Positions 7,234 to 16,543 are shown, numbered from the stretch's first letter. The stretch: 64,000 bases of DNA from Sporolactobacillus vineae DSM 21990 = SL153 (GCF_000377985.1 NZ_KB899049.1:1-64000), one strand, 5' to 3'. Made by a program: numbers and translations. Notes: a model not told the origin generated them from the letters alone.

Positions 7234-7845
7234 TCATTCGATAAAAAGCGGTTCGAGAAACGTCGTGCTGAACTTTTTAATAATTTCGTCCGTTGTATAG
7301 CCTTTTTCCTTCTTCAGGAAGATGTACACTTTCGGGTTTATGGAAGCCATCAGCATGTGTGCGGTGAAGTCGGCGTCGACCGGACGCGCTGTTTCCGAAC
7401 GGATCGCTTCTTCAAGTAGTGAGGCGATTACGGAATGCATGAAAACATAGGGCGGCGATTTATAGAAAGTGGTTTTTGTGTGTTCGCACCTGATAATGGG
7501 GGAAGACTGGATCGTTTCAAATAAGTGCATGTGCTTTTCCATAAATTGGATCAGCTCCTGAAATACGGCAAGCAGGCGCTCTTTGACAGATAGTGATTCA
7601 GCGCTTTCCAGAAAACGGCGTACGCTGTCTTGCAGATCCTGAAAATGATCTTTCATCAGATCCATGCAGAGGTCGCCTTTGTTGGCATAGCGGCGATACA
7701 TCGTTCCCTGCCCGACGTTCGCGGTCTTCGCGATCTGATGCATGCTGACATTCTCGACGCCGTATTTGGAAAACAGCGATTCTGTGGTCTGTAAAATGGC
7801 TGCGCTGATCTTGTCGTCATTTCTTCGCAGTGATCGATCAGACAT
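7234..7845 (-). CDS. TetR-family repressor of the adjacent efflux pump
   Basis: This 203-residue protein starts at ATG 7845, preceded by AAAGGAAGAAG; the longer upstream reading lacks a ribosome site and would cross the operators. The N-terminal TetR helix-turn-helix is clear (ILQTTESLFSKYGVENVSMHQIAKTANVGQGTMYRRYANKG region, residues about 15-55). The C-terminal ligand-binding domain is divergent. It is divergent to a DHA2 efflux gene with two perfect palindromes between them, so it very probably represses both. The inducer is unknown. Confidence 0.9.
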   Translation of the reverse strand: MSDRSLRRNDDKISAAILQTTESLFSKYGVENVSMHQIAKTANVGQGTMYRRYANKGDLCMDLMKDHFQDLQDSVRRFLESAESLSVKERLLAVFQELIQFMEKHMHLFETIQSSPIIRCEHTKTTFYKSPPYVFMHSVIASLLEEAIRSETARPVDADFTAHMLMASINPKVYIFLKKEKGYTTDEIIKKFSTTFLEPLFIE

Positions 7846-7906
7846 GGCTCTTCTTCCTTTCACATCCTGTTTCTGAGAGGGACTCATGACGTGCAGAGTC
7901 AATCTG

Positions 7907-7959
7907 TTGACAGCCGGACAATTGTCCGTTACTATTTTCAAGTACCGGACAATTGTCCG
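7907..7959. promoter_or_regulatory. Efflux promoter with twin TetR operators
   Basis: The promoter is TTGACA (7907-7912), a 17-bp spacer and TACTAT (7930-7935). The palindrome CGGACAATTGTCCG occurs perfectly at 7915-7928, exactly filling the spacer, and again at 7946-7959. The centres are 31 bp apart, about three helical turns, so repressors would sit on one face of the DNA. Occupancy of the first site would block RNA polymerase directly. Confidence 0.85.
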
Positions 7960-8047
7960 CAATTCGCAACTCTTATTTTATAACCTTGTATTCATCAGGT
8001 CAATCAGAGGCTTCGGTAAGAGGCAAAGCATAAATGGAGGTTTAAGC

Positions 8048-9517
8048 ATGTCTTTGGAAACAACCGGGAATGATCGGGATCAGGTCACTTCAGTGAAACA
8101 GTTAATCGCACCGCTTCTGGCAATTATTGTAGGTATGTTCATGGTTATTCTGGATGGAACGGCGATGAATGTCGCTTTGCCTGGTCTGGTCACGGATTTT
8201 CATAGCAAGATTTCTGTCGTTCAATGGGCGGTCACGGGGTATGCGCTGGCACAGGCAGCCGTGATTCCGCTTGCCGGATGGCTTTCCGATCGTTTTGGCG
8301 CGAAAAGGGTCTTCCTCTTTTCGGTCATGATGTTCACGATCGGATCCGGTTTGTGTGCCCTGTCCTCGGGTATCGAGCAGCTAATTCTGTTCCGGATTAT
8401 TCAAGGTCTGGGCGGCGGCATGGTTGCTCCGATCGCCATGGCCTTTACGTATCGGCTGAGTCCTCCGGAAAAAGTGGGCGCGGTCATGGGCATGATCGGA
8501 ATTCCGATGCTGCTTGCCCCGGCATTGGGTCCGGTCCTGTCTGGCTGGCTCGTCGACTATGCCAGCTGGCACTGGATTTTCCTGATCAATTTACCGATTG
8601 GCGTTATTGCTGTACTGACGGGCATCCGCACGCTTCCGAAACTGTCACGTCAATCTGTTCCTGCATTGGATTTTCTCGGGATGCTGCTGGCGCCCATTGC
8701 CTTTGCCTCGATTACTTATGGTGTCAGTGAAGGCGGAACGAGCTGGACGTCAGTTAATACGCTTGCCGGGCTGATCATCGGCGCGGCAGCGTTAATATTT
8801 TTCATTATTACGGAACTCCGCCAAAAGAAGCAGCCGCTTCTGGAACTGCGCGTCTTTCGGTCCGGAGATTTCACACGGGGCATCATCGTCCAGTGGATCA
8901 CGCAGATCGCCTTGTTCGGGACGATGTTTCTCATCCCGCTGTTTCTTCAGCAGGGGAAGGGGTTCAGCGCTTTTCATTCCGGGCTGACGACGCTGCCGCA
9001 GGCGATTGCGGCAGGCATTTTCATGCCGATTGGCGGCCGGCTGTATGACCGGTTCGGCGCGAGGCCCGTGGTCGCCACCGGCCTTGTGTTCGTCACCAGT
9101 TCGGCGTTCTTATTATCCGGGATTTCAGCCCAGGATGGCTCGGGGAAGCTCATTCTTCCGCTGGCGCTTCTCGGTGCGGGTATGGGTCTGTCGATGATGC
9201 CGCTGAATACGCACATCATTCAGTCGGCACCGCAGAATATTGTCAGCCGAGTGACCTCGCTGACCAACTCGGCGCAGCAGGTCATGATGTCCTTTGCTGT
9301 AGCCGGTTTATCAACCATTTTGTCCGATCGTTTTCAGAATCACGTACAGAGCGGAAGCAATCCGCTTCAGGCGCTGTCCTCTTCGTTCGGCGATACATTC
9401 TTTGTCCTGATGGGGATTGCGGTGATCGGACTGATTCTGAGCCTGCTGCTTAAGCGCCCGAGAAGGGTCAGAGAAATGGAACGGAAAACGAAAGTGCCGG
9501 CCATGGCCGGACACTGA
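8048..9517 (+). CDS. DHA2-family (EmrB/QacA-like) multidrug MFS efflux pump
   Basis: This 489-residue, 14-helix transporter exports drugs using the proton gradient. It starts at ATG 8048 after TGGAGG. It shows DHA2 hallmarks: VILDGTAMNVALP in helix 1, GWLSDRFGAKRVF (motif A), and a motif-C-like GIPMLLAPALGPVLSGWLVD. The in-frame extension upstream to 7886 crosses the operators and is rejected. It is controlled by the divergent TetR regulator. A strong bidirectional terminator follows at 9546-9597. The substrate cannot be told from sequence. Confidence 0.93.
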   Translation: MSLETTGNDRDQVTSVKQLIAPLLAIIVGMFMVILDGTAMNVALPGLVTDFHSKISVVQWAVTGYALAQAAVIPLAGWLSDRFGAKRVFLFSVMMFTIGSGLCALSSGIEQLILFRIIQGLGGGMVAPIAMAFTYRLSPPEKVGAVMGMIGIPMLLAPALGPVLSGWLVDYASWHWIFLINLPIGVIAVLTGIRTLPKLSRQSVPALDFLGMLLAPIAFASITYGVSEGGTSWTSVNTLAGLIIGAAALIFFIITELRQKKQPLLELRVFRSGDFTRGIIVQWITQIALFGTMFLIPLFLQQGKGFSAFHSGLTTLPQAIAAGIFMPIGGRLYDRFGARPVVATGLVFVTSSAFLLSGISAQDGSGKLILPLALLGAGMGLSMMPLNTHIIQSAPQNIVSRVTSLTNSAQQVMMSFAVAGLSTILSDRFQNHVQSGSNPLQALSSSFGDTFFVLMGIAVIGLILSLLLKRPRRVREMERKTKVPAMAGH

Positions 9518-9539
9518 TCGAAATAGAAAATTTAATTCA

Positions 9540-9587
9540 AGAAACAAAAAATGATCCGTCTCATCCTCACCCAGGGTAAGACGGATC
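9540..9587. repeat. Direct repeat copy 2, remnant toxin tail plus terminator
   Basis: This is the partner of 7129-7179. It still reads as the last toxin codons (AGA AAC AAA AAA TGA, RNKK-stop) although no toxin gene precedes it. Confidence 0.8.
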
Positions 9588-9597
9588 ATTTTTTTAC
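9546..9597. terminator. Bidirectional terminator after the efflux gene
   Basis: The stem AAAAAATGATCCGTCT pairs with AGACGGATCATTTTTT around an unpaired CATCCTCACCCAGGGTA. A/T runs flank both sides. Confidence 0.85.
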
Positions 9598-9738
9598 TTG
9601 TGCCATGCTTCCGCCAACATATATTGCCGAAGCAGGCAGCACCTGTTCCATTATAGAGTAAAAGGTCCTAAGAGAATGACAAGTACTGGGATCTGCTCTA
9701 TTATAGTCTCATTGTTTCGATCAAGAGGTGCTTTATTG

Positions 9739-11109
9739 ATGTGGGATTTAACAACGGGCAGTCCGATAAAGAGAATCATTATGTTCACCATCCCGCTGCT
9801 CATCGGGAACCTCTTCCAGCAGCTGTATAATATCTCAGATACGATTATTGTCGGACGGACGATCAGTGTTCAGGCATTAGCGGCCGTCGGAGCCACCGAC
9901 AGTCTGTTTGCATTAATTATCGGCTTTGCACAAGGAATGACTGCCGGGCTGACGGTGATCACCGCACAGCGTTATGGTGCCCGCGATCATCTGGGGGTTA
10001 AGCGGAGCTTTGCGGTCAATATCCTGATCAGTATCAGTGTATCGTTAATTTTAACAGTGATCGGTGTGCTGTTTGCCCGGCCGATTCTGGAAATTATGCA
10101 GACGCCGCCCGACATCATTGATGATGCACAGCGATTCATTGTTGTCTGCTTCTGGGGGATCAGCGTCACCGTCCTGTATAATCTATTTAATAATACGCTT
10201 CGTGCTTTAGGAAACAGCAGACCGCCGCTCTTTTTTCTGGCCGCGGCTTGTGTGCTGAACATTATTTTTGATTTTATCTTCATTCTATTTTTTCACATGG
10301 GGGTGGCCGGCGCTGGATTAGCATCGGTGATTGCACAAGGGCTCGCGGCGGTCTGGTGTCTTTCTTTCATTAAACGACATGTGCCGGAACTGGTGCTCTT
10401 CAGAAAACATTTCAGGAATGTATTTTCCCAGGAAGGCGGGCAGCATCTCAGGCTCGGGATACCGATGGGGTTTCAGACTTCCATTATTTCGGTCGGCGCA
10501 GTGATTGTCCAGATCATGCTGAACACACTGGGTTCGGATGCTGTTGCCGCCTATACGACGGCGGGGCGGATTGATTTTCTTGCGACGCAAGTGTCATTGT
10601 CCTTCGGGATCACCATGTCGACATATGCGGCACAGAATCTTGGCGCAGGAAAGTATGGCCGTATCCGTAAAGGCGTGCGCCAGGCGACAGGACTTTCCTG
10701 CTCATTAAGTATTGTCATGGGGACACTCATCATCATCTTTGCGGTTCCGCTCTGCTATCTCTTTGTCGGCAGCCAGAAGCCTTCCGTTATCCATATGGCG
10801 CAGATCTATTTTCTCTGCAACAGCACGATGTATTCTGTGTTGTCCATACTATTAATTACGCGCTACACCCTGCAGGGACTGGGGCACAGTTTTGTGCCCA
10901 CGCTTTCCGGTATTGTTGAACTGTTCATGCGTTCCTTCTCAGTTATATTTCTGATCAGGATCTGGGGCTTCACGGGGGCCAGTCTTGCGAACCCGCTGGC
11001 ATGGACCGGTGCGCTGATGATTGTCGCCGGAGCCTATATTACGGAGATGCGGAGATTAGAGTCGTTAGAAAAAGGAATGTATGCCCCCAAAAGTCCTGGC
11101 GTTTATTAA
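9739..11109 (+). CDS. MATE-family multidrug/sodium antiporter
   Basis: This 456-residue, 12-helix protein starts MWDLTTGSPIKRIIMFTIPLLIG at ATG 9739, after AGAGGTG. The segment GNLFQQLYNISDTIIVGR is the conserved MATE helix-1 pattern. MATE pumps export cationic drugs or metabolites in exchange for Na+ or H+. It lies downstream of the DHA2 pump but is separated from it by a terminator, so it has its own promoter. Upstream in-frame sequence to 9598 has no start signal. Confidence 0.93.
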   Translation: MWDLTTGSPIKRIIMFTIPLLIGNLFQQLYNISDTIIVGRTISVQALAAVGATDSLFALIIGFAQGMTAGLTVITAQRYGARDHLGVKRSFAVNILISISVSLILTVIGVLFARPILEIMQTPPDIIDDAQRFIVVCFWGISVTVLYNLFNNTLRALGNSRPPLFFLAAACVLNIIFDFIFILFFHMGVAGAGLASVIAQGLAAVWCLSFIKRHVPELVLFRKHFRNVFSQEGGQHLRLGIPMGFQTSIISVGAVIVQIMLNTLGSDAVAAYTTAGRIDFLATQVSLSFGITMSTYAAQNLGAGKYGRIRKGVRQATGLSCSLSIVMGTLIIIFAVPLCYLFVGSQKPSVIHMAQIYFLCNSTMYSVLSILLITRYTLQGLGHSFVPTLSGIVELFMRSFSVIFLIRIWGFTGASLANPLAWTGALMIVAGAYITEMRRLESLEKGMYAPKSPGVY

Positions 11110-11257
11110 CAGTCACGTTAATCATGGCCGATTATACAGGTGCGATCGAATTCAATGCCCCATCTTTTGAACCGGGCTAAAAACTTGCGATTTTTCTCAG
11201 GACGGTTGATGTACCGGGACTATTGCGCCGGTCCGCGACAATCAGTAAAATCAGTAT

Positions 11258-11271
11258 TGAAAGCGTTTGTT
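11258..11271. promoter_or_regulatory. cre-like CcpA site upstream of lytS
   Basis: TGAAAGCGTTTGTT matches 13 of 14 positions of the TGWAARCGYTWNCW consensus. It sits 75 bp before the lytS start in a 236-bp gap. Carbon catabolite control of the module is likely. Confidence 0.6.
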
Positions 11272-11345
11272 TTCACAAGGCTTTTGTGCCGGTTGTCGCT
11301 GGTGCAAATAAATGAAAGATTGCTGAAAGCAAGAGGCGTATGACG

Positions 11346-13004
11346 ATGACATCTTCTCTGGAAATGCTGTTTCGCATGTGCGAACGGGCGGCGCTGCTGC
11401 TGACCATTCTGTTCCTGCTGACGCGGATTCCGCGGTTTAAGGAAATCTTCCAGCGGGAGAACCACTCGGCATTTGAGATGACCGTGATTACGACGATTTT
11501 TACGCTGTTTGCGGTGTTCAGCTCGTATTCCGGGATTCCGGTCGACGGGTCGCTGGTGAATATCCGGATTGTGACGGTAGTCTCAAGCGGGATTCTGTTC
11601 GGTCCGGTGGTCGGGACAATTACCGGGTTTATCGCCGGGCTGCACCGTTATCTGATTGATATCGGCGGGGTGACCAGTGTCCCATGTTTCATTTCCAGTG
11701 CGATCGCCGGGATCGTTTCCGGACTGATTCATATGCGGGTGAAAAAATCACGGCGCTGGATCTACGGCATCATCACCGGCATGGGCTGCGAAGCGCTGAC
11801 AATGATACTGATTCTGCTGATGACGCAGTCGTTTTCGGTCGGCTGGACGATTGTGTCGAAGATCGCCTTCCCGATGATCGCCGGGGATCTGAATATCGGG
11901 CTGATTGTGCTGCTCATTCAGAGCGTGGAGGGCGAGCGCGAGCGGATCGCGTCGCGGCAGGCGAAACTGTCGCTGGATATTGCCAACCAGACGCTGCCCT
12001 ATTTCCGGAATATCAACAGTGAATCACTGAAAAAGATTTGTACGATTATTAAGGATAAAATTCACGCCGATGCGACGGCGATGACCGACACCAAGGATGT
12101 GCTCGCCTATGTCGGCTTCGGCGAAGAACGCTACCATATCGGCGGCGGCGTGGTCAGCGACATCACCAAGCAGGCGATCCGGACCGGGGAGATTACGGTG
12201 GCGCACTATGAGAAGGAGCACCATATCCCCGGCATCAAGGACGTGCTGATCATGCCGCTGAAAGAGAACAACATCGTCACCGGCACGCTGAAGATCTATT
12301 TTAAAAAAGCTTACGTCATGACCCATGCAATGCAGACGATGGCAATCGGCCTGTCGCAAATTATTTCGACGCTGATGGAAGTCTCCCGTGTCCAGCAGAT
12401 GAAGGAAGCAGCGGATAAAGCGGAACTGAAGGCACTGCAGACGAAGATCAATCCGCATTTTCTATTCAACGCCCTGAATACAATCGCCTCGCTGACGCGG
12501 ACAAACCCGGCCAAAGCGCGGGAACTGATTATCAACCTGTCCGGTTATATGCGCTATAATCTGGAACTGACCGATGAACGGATCGATATCAACAAGGAAA
12601 TTAAGCAGGTGAAGGATTATGTGGCGATCGAACAGGCCCGGTTCGGCGACCGGGTCAATGTCCGCTATGATATTGAGGCCAGAGATGTCCGGATTCCGAG
12701 CCTGATTCTGCAGCCGCTCGTCGAAAATGCGATCAAGCACGGCATTTTAAAATCGAAGACACCGGGACAGGTCACCATTTCAGCCAGGGATCTTGATGAT
12801 AAGATCCGGATCAGTGTCACGGATACAGGACCGGGCATCGACCGGAAGATTATCGACGATGTCTATAAGGACAACATGTCGGTGAAAAAGATCGGGCTGT
12901 ACAACGTGCATCAGCGGGTCAAACTGATCTACGGGAAGGGTCTGGTGATCCGGCGGTTGTCCCCGGGCACGGAAGTGTATTTTGATATTGAGAGGGCGGA
13001 ATGA
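11346..13004 (+). CDS. lytS: LytS-type sensor histidine kinase
   Basis: This protein of about 552 residues has an N-terminal 5TM-LYT sensor (residues about 5-195), a GAF-like region (about 210-340), and a kinase core with the phospho-acceptor block NPHFLFNALNTIASL (about 368) and an ATPase block LQPLVENAIKHGI. The ATG at 11346 is 9 bases from AGAGG; the ATG two codons earlier (11340) is too close. Its partner regulator starts immediately after the stop. In B. subtilis LytST responds to pyruvate, and in E. coli the related YpdAB and BtsSR do too; a pyruvate role here is inferred. Confidence 0.92.
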   Translation: MTSSLEMLFRMCERAALLLTILFLLTRIPRFKEIFQRENHSAFEMTVITTIFTLFAVFSSYSGIPVDGSLVNIRIVTVVSSGILFGPVVGTITGFIAGLHRYLIDIGGVTSVPCFISSAIAGIVSGLIHMRVKKSRRWIYGIITGMGCEALTMILILLMTQSFSVGWTIVSKIAFPMIAGDLNIGLIVLLIQSVEGERERIASRQAKLSLDIANQTLPYFRNINSESLKKICTIIKDKIHADATAMTDTKDVLAYVGFGEERYHIGGGVVSDITKQAIRTGEITVAHYEKEHHIPGIKDVLIMPLKENNIVTGTLKIYFKKAYVMTHAMQTMAIGLSQIISTLMEVSRVQQMKEAADKAELKALQTKINPHFLFNALNTIASLTRTNPAKARELIINLSGYMRYNLELTDERIDINKEIKQVKDYVAIEQARFGDRVNVRYDIEARDVRIPSLILQPLVENAIKHGILKSKTPGQVTISARDLDDKIRISVTDTGPGIDRKIIDDVYKDNMSVKKIGLYNVHQRVKLIYGKGLVIRRLSPGTEVYFDIERAE

Positions 13005-13739
13005 ATGAAAGGAATCATCGTTGAGGACGAATTGCCGGCAAAAGAAGAGCTTCAGTTCCTGATCGAAACATACAGTTCGATCGAGATTACCAATGCGTTC
13101 ACCGATGGACTGGAGGTACTGAAATTTCTACAGGAAAATGAAACGGACGTCATCTTCCTGGATATCAATATTCCGTCGCTGGATGGGATGCTGCTGGCGA
13201 GCAATATCAGCAAGTTTAAGAAAAAGCCGTACATTATTTTTACGACGGCGTATAAGCAGCACGCAGCGCAGGCGTTTGAGCTGAATGCGTTCGACTATAT
13301 CCTTAAGCCTTATGACGAGAAACGGATCGCTGCCGTGCTGAAGAAGCTGGAAGCGGCCTATCAGCGGGACCGGCAGCCTGCAGCGAAACCTGCGGCTGCC
13401 CCGCACAAGCAGACGCGGATCAATCTGAAAAAAGATGAAAAGATTATCGTCACGGACGTCAATGATATCTATTACGCCGAGGCCAGTGAGAAGGAGACGT
13501 TCGTATATACAAAAAAGGAACGCTATACCATTCACGAAAGCATCTCGGATTTTTATCAGGAACTGCCGAAAGACCAGTTCTTTCGCTGCCACCGTTCGTA
13601 TATCGTCAATCTGTCTAAAATCCATGAAATTGTCCAGTGGTTCAATCAGACGTACCTGCTTCGGCTGGATGACTGTGATGCGGAAATTCCCGTGAGCCGG
13701 ACGAACACGAAAACCTTCCGGCAGTTGATGCATCTCTGA
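13005..13739 (+). CDS. lytR: LytTR-family response regulator
   Basis: This 244-residue regulator has a receiver domain (acidic DE near residue 6-7, phospho-acceptor D in FLDINIPS near 54, K in LKPYDEK) and a C-terminal LytTR DNA-binding domain (RINLKKDEKIIV to the end, with FFRCHRSYIVN). It starts at an ATG directly after the lytS stop. It probably activates the OFA-type transporter gene downstream. The symbol lytT is used for the B. subtilis orthologue. Confidence 0.92.
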   Translation: MKGIIVEDELPAKEELQFLIETYSSIEITNAFTDGLEVLKFLQENETDVIFLDINIPSLDGMLLASNISKFKKKPYIIFTTAYKQHAAQAFELNAFDYILKPYDEKRIAAVLKKLEAAYQRDRQPAAKPAAAPHKQTRINLKKDEKIIVTDVNDIYYAEASEKETFVYTKKERYTIHESISDFYQELPKDQFFRCHRSYIVNLSKIHEIVQWFNQTYLLRLDDCDAEIPVSRTNTKTFRQLMHL

Positions 13740-13759
13740 GCGCAGTTCATTCCGGATTT

Positions 13760-13809
13760 GCGTCATCCGATGATGGAAACGCTTTATGACGCCTTTTCCC
13801 CGATATAAT
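13760..13809 (+). promoter_or_regulatory. OFA transporter promoter region with cre-like site
   Basis: A -10 TATAAT is at 13804-13809 with no good -35, which fits activation by LytR. GCGTCAT (13760-13766) and ATGACGC (13786-13792) form an inverted repeat that may terminate lytR or serve as an operator. A cre-like TGGAAACGCTTTAT at 13774-13787 lies inside it (12 of 14). Confidence 0.45.
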
Positions 13810-13868
13810 CAAGGTGTTCAAGGAAGTCATTTAAAACCTTGCAGACCTGAAATTAAGGGGAGATCGAA

Positions 13869-15128
13869 ATGACACACACATCAGGAATGAACAAAGCAAT
13901 CGTTCGCTGGCCGATCCTTGTCGGAACAGTCATCGTCATGATCGGGCTTGGTACCATCTATACATGGAGTCTATTTAATCAGCCGCTCGTTGATAAATTC
14001 GGCTGGAACGTCGGCGCCGTCGCCATGACTTTTTCAATCATGAGTTTCGCGCTGAGTCTCTCAACCCTTTCAGCAAGTAAAATCCAGAAGAAATTCGGCA
14101 TTCGCGGCTTGCTGCTTCTGTCGGCAGTCGGCATGGGCGCCGGCCTGGCACTGACGTCGCTCGCTTCTTCACTGTGGATGCTTTACATCGCAGCCGGCGT
14201 TCTCGTCGGCGCGTCCAACGGGATTGCCTATATGACCACGTTGTCGAATACGATCCAGTGGTTCCCGGAACGGAAAGGGCTCGTTTCCGGAATCGCCATC
14301 GGTGCGTACGGGATCGGCAGTGTCCTTTTCAAGTATGTGCTGGCGTTTCTGATTCAGAATGTCGGCGTGTCGCAGACGTTCTTCTATTGGGGCATGATCT
14401 CATTCGTCATGATCGGCGGCGGTCTGCTGCTGATCCGTCAGGCGCCGGTTGCCGCGGCAAAGAAGGAATCGAGCCGGGAGACTGCCGCGCATCATAATTA
14501 CACTGTCAGCGAAATGCTGAAAACGAAACAAGTCTATCTGCTCTTCTTCGTTCTGTTCACCGCCTGCATGAGCGGCCTGTATATGATCGGCAGTGTGGCG
14601 AATATCGGCACCAGTCTCGCCGGTCTTGATGCGGCTGCGGCGGCCAATGCGGTGGCGCTTGTCGCTCTCTTTAACACGGCTGGCCGGCTCGTGCTCGGCG
14701 CCCTGTCGGATCACTTCGACCGTCTGAAGATTGTTGCCGGCGCACTGCTTGTTACCGCGGCAGCGGCGGTGACTCTGAGCAGTGTCGCGCTGAACACGAC
14801 CTTGTTCTTCCTCTGCGTCGCCAGCGTCGCGCTCTGCTTCGGCGGGAACATCACCATTTTCCCGGCTATTGTCGCTGATTTCTTCGGGCTTAAGAATCAG
14901 AGCCAGAACTACGGTCTGGTCTACCAGGGATTCGGGTTCGGCGGCCTGTCGGCATCGTTCATTTCCGGTCTGCTCGGCGGGTTTGTCCCGACGTTCCGGC
15001 TGATCGCTATCCTCTGCAGCGTCGCCTGCATCGTGGTCATCACGCTCCACGCTCCGGGAATGGCTGCAGTCCGGACGGCACACAGATGGGGCCGGAAACA
15101 GCTCCGGGAAGAACATATCCGCAGTTAA
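13869..15128 (+). CDS. OFA-family MFS transporter, probable pyruvate/monocarboxylate carrier
   Basis: This 419-residue, 12-helix transporter has the oxalate/formate antiporter (OFA) signature: GTVIVMIGLGTIYTWSLFNQP in helix 1, ALLNTAGR-like FNTAGRLVLGALSDHFDR, and FGLKNQSQNYGLVY near the end. AAGGGGAG precedes the ATG. Family members include E. coli YhjX, which is induced by pyruvate through a LytS/LytR-type pair, so the LytSR genes directly upstream suggest the same circuit. The substrate is not proven by sequence. Confidence 0.85.
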   Translation: MTHTSGMNKAIVRWPILVGTVIVMIGLGTIYTWSLFNQPLVDKFGWNVGAVAMTFSIMSFALSLSTLSASKIQKKFGIRGLLLLSAVGMGAGLALTSLASSLWMLYIAAGVLVGASNGIAYMTTLSNTIQWFPERKGLVSGIAIGAYGIGSVLFKYVLAFLIQNVGVSQTFFYWGMISFVMIGGGLLLIRQAPVAAAKKESSRETAAHHNYTVSEMLKTKQVYLLFFVLFTACMSGLYMIGSVANIGTSLAGLDAAAAANAVALVALFNTAGRLVLGALSDHFDRLKIVAGALLVTAAAAVTLSSVALNTTLFFLCVASVALCFGGNITIFPAIVADFFGLKNQSQNYGLVYQGFGFGGLSASFISGLLGGFVPTFRLIAILCSVACIVVITLHAPGMAAVRTAHRWGRKQLREEHIRS

Positions 15129-15154
15129 TCTATTGTAACGAATCGGATTAAGCT

Positions 15155-15204
15155 AAAAAGGCGTCTGCTGAAGCGGAAATCACGCTTCGGCAGGCGCTTT
15201 ATTG
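15155..15204 (+). terminator. Terminator after the OFA transporter
   Basis: The stem GCGtCTGCtGAAGCG pairs with CGCTTCgGCAGgCGC and is followed by TTTATT. Confidence 0.8.
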
Positions 15205-15301
15205 TTGGCAGTGCGCTCCGAAATTTTACAAATACGTATTTCCCCCTGATAATGAAAACTAAGTATTCCAATTGTCACGTTTTTTTAGGGGAGATGTCGT
15301 C

Positions 15302-16543
15302 ATGAACGGATTTGAGCAGGAACTGGAGGCGTTTGCCCGGGTAGCGATTCGGACCGGGGTGAATTTGCAAAAGGGGCAGGGCCTGGTGATCAGTGCGCCG
15401 CCGGAAGCCAGTCATTTTGTTCATCTGATTACAGAGGAAGCCTATACAGCCGGGGCGAAGGATGTTCATCTTGAATGGTCTGATGAGGAAACACTGCGGC
15501 TCAGGCTCAAGTATGCGCCGCTCGACGCACTGAAGCAAGTGCCCGCGTGGAAATTTTACGCACAGAATGAATCGGTCAAAGACAAATATGCCGTGCTGAG
15601 CATTTACGGACCGAATCCGGATCTGCTGGAAGAGGTTGACGGTGCCCGGACCGCAGCCTACATGGCGTCCATCGGCAAGGGGGCCACGCCGTTCCGGGAG
15701 TATATCATGAACAACCGGATCCAGTGGTCGATTGTCGCTTACCCGACAATTGCCTGGGCGAAAAAAGTTTTCCCCGGCAAACCGGCCGGTGCGGCGCAGG
15801 AATTATTGATGAAGGAAATTCTGCGGGTCAGCCGGGTCACCGGAAATACCGATCCGGTGGCAGCCTGGGCGGATCATAACCGCAAGCTGCACGAAGCAAA
15901 AGATTTTATGAACGAACAGAAATTCCGCAGTTTAATCTATCAGGCAGCCGGCACGGATCTGACCATTGATCTTCCTGACGGGCACATCTGGTGCGGCGGC
16001 TCCGAGCCGTCGGAAGCCGGTGTGCCGTTCAACGCCAATATTCCGACCGAAGAAGTCTTCACGCTTCCTGATAAACGGGGTGTTAATGGAACGGTGTCCG
16101 GCACCATGCCGCTGAATTATAACGGACAGGTCATCGACCGTTTCAGCCTGACGTTCAAAGACGGTGCCGTTGCGGAGTTCAAAGCGGAAAAAGGGGAAGA
16201 GGTGCTGAGCCATCTGCTTGACACCGATGAGGGTTCCCGCCGTCTCGGTGAAGTCGCACTGGTACCGCATCATTCCCCGGTTTCTGAATCCGGACTGATC
16301 TTTTACAATACGCTGTTTGATGAGAATGCATCCTGCCATCTGGCGCTTGGAAAAGCTTATCCGACGTGTATTGAAGGCGGGAGCGGCCTGGATGAGGACG
16401 GGCTCGACCGGGCCGGTGTTAACAGCAGCATCGCGCATGTGGATTTCATGGTCGGATCCGCCCATCTGAACATTGACGGCGTGAAGCAGGACGGCACGAA
16501 GATTCCGGTTTTCCGGAATGGTGCCTGGGTGCTCGACTTTTAA
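15302..16543 (+). CDS. M29-family metallo-aminopeptidase (AmpS-like)
   Basis: This 413-residue enzyme removes N-terminal residues from peptides in the cytosol. The ATG at 15302 follows AGGGGAG. Family motifs include the opening FARVAIRTGVNLQKGQGL, the metal-ligand region NIPTEEVFTLPDKRGVNGTV, HHSPVSESGLIFYNTLFDENASCHLALG, and the C-terminal SSIAHVDFMVGS. Length matches the thermophilic aminopeptidase family. It stands alone between two terminators. Confidence 0.93.
   Translation: MNGFEQELEAFARVAIRTGVNLQKGQGLVISAPPEASHFVHLITEEAYTAGAKDVHLEWSDEETLRLRLKYAPLDALKQVPAWKFYAQNESVKDKYAVLSIYGPNPDLLEEVDGARTAAYMASIGKGATPFREYIMNNRIQWSIVAYPTIAWAKKVFPGKPAGAAQELLMKEILRVSRVTGNTDPVAAWADHNRKLHEAKDFMNEQKFRSLIYQAAGTDLTIDLPDGHIWCGGSEPSEAGVPFNANIPTEEVFTLPDKRGVNGTVSGTMPLNYNGQVIDRFSLTFKDGAVAEFKAEKGEEVLSHLLDTDEGSRRLGEVALVPHHSPVSESGLIFYNTLFDENASCHLALGKAYPTCIEGGSGLDEDGLDRAGVNSSIAHVDFMVGSAHLNIDGVKQDGTKIPVFRNGAWVLDF

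Noticed and set aside
11140-11343. 67-residue plus-strand frame before lytS
   Set aside because: It has no ribosome site and no hydrophobic or domain pattern; the region better fits a regulatory gap with a cre site.
14400-15116. 238-residue minus-strand frame opposite the OFA transporter
   Set aside because: It is a shadow of a membrane-protein gene, giving an artificial polar, charged sequence.
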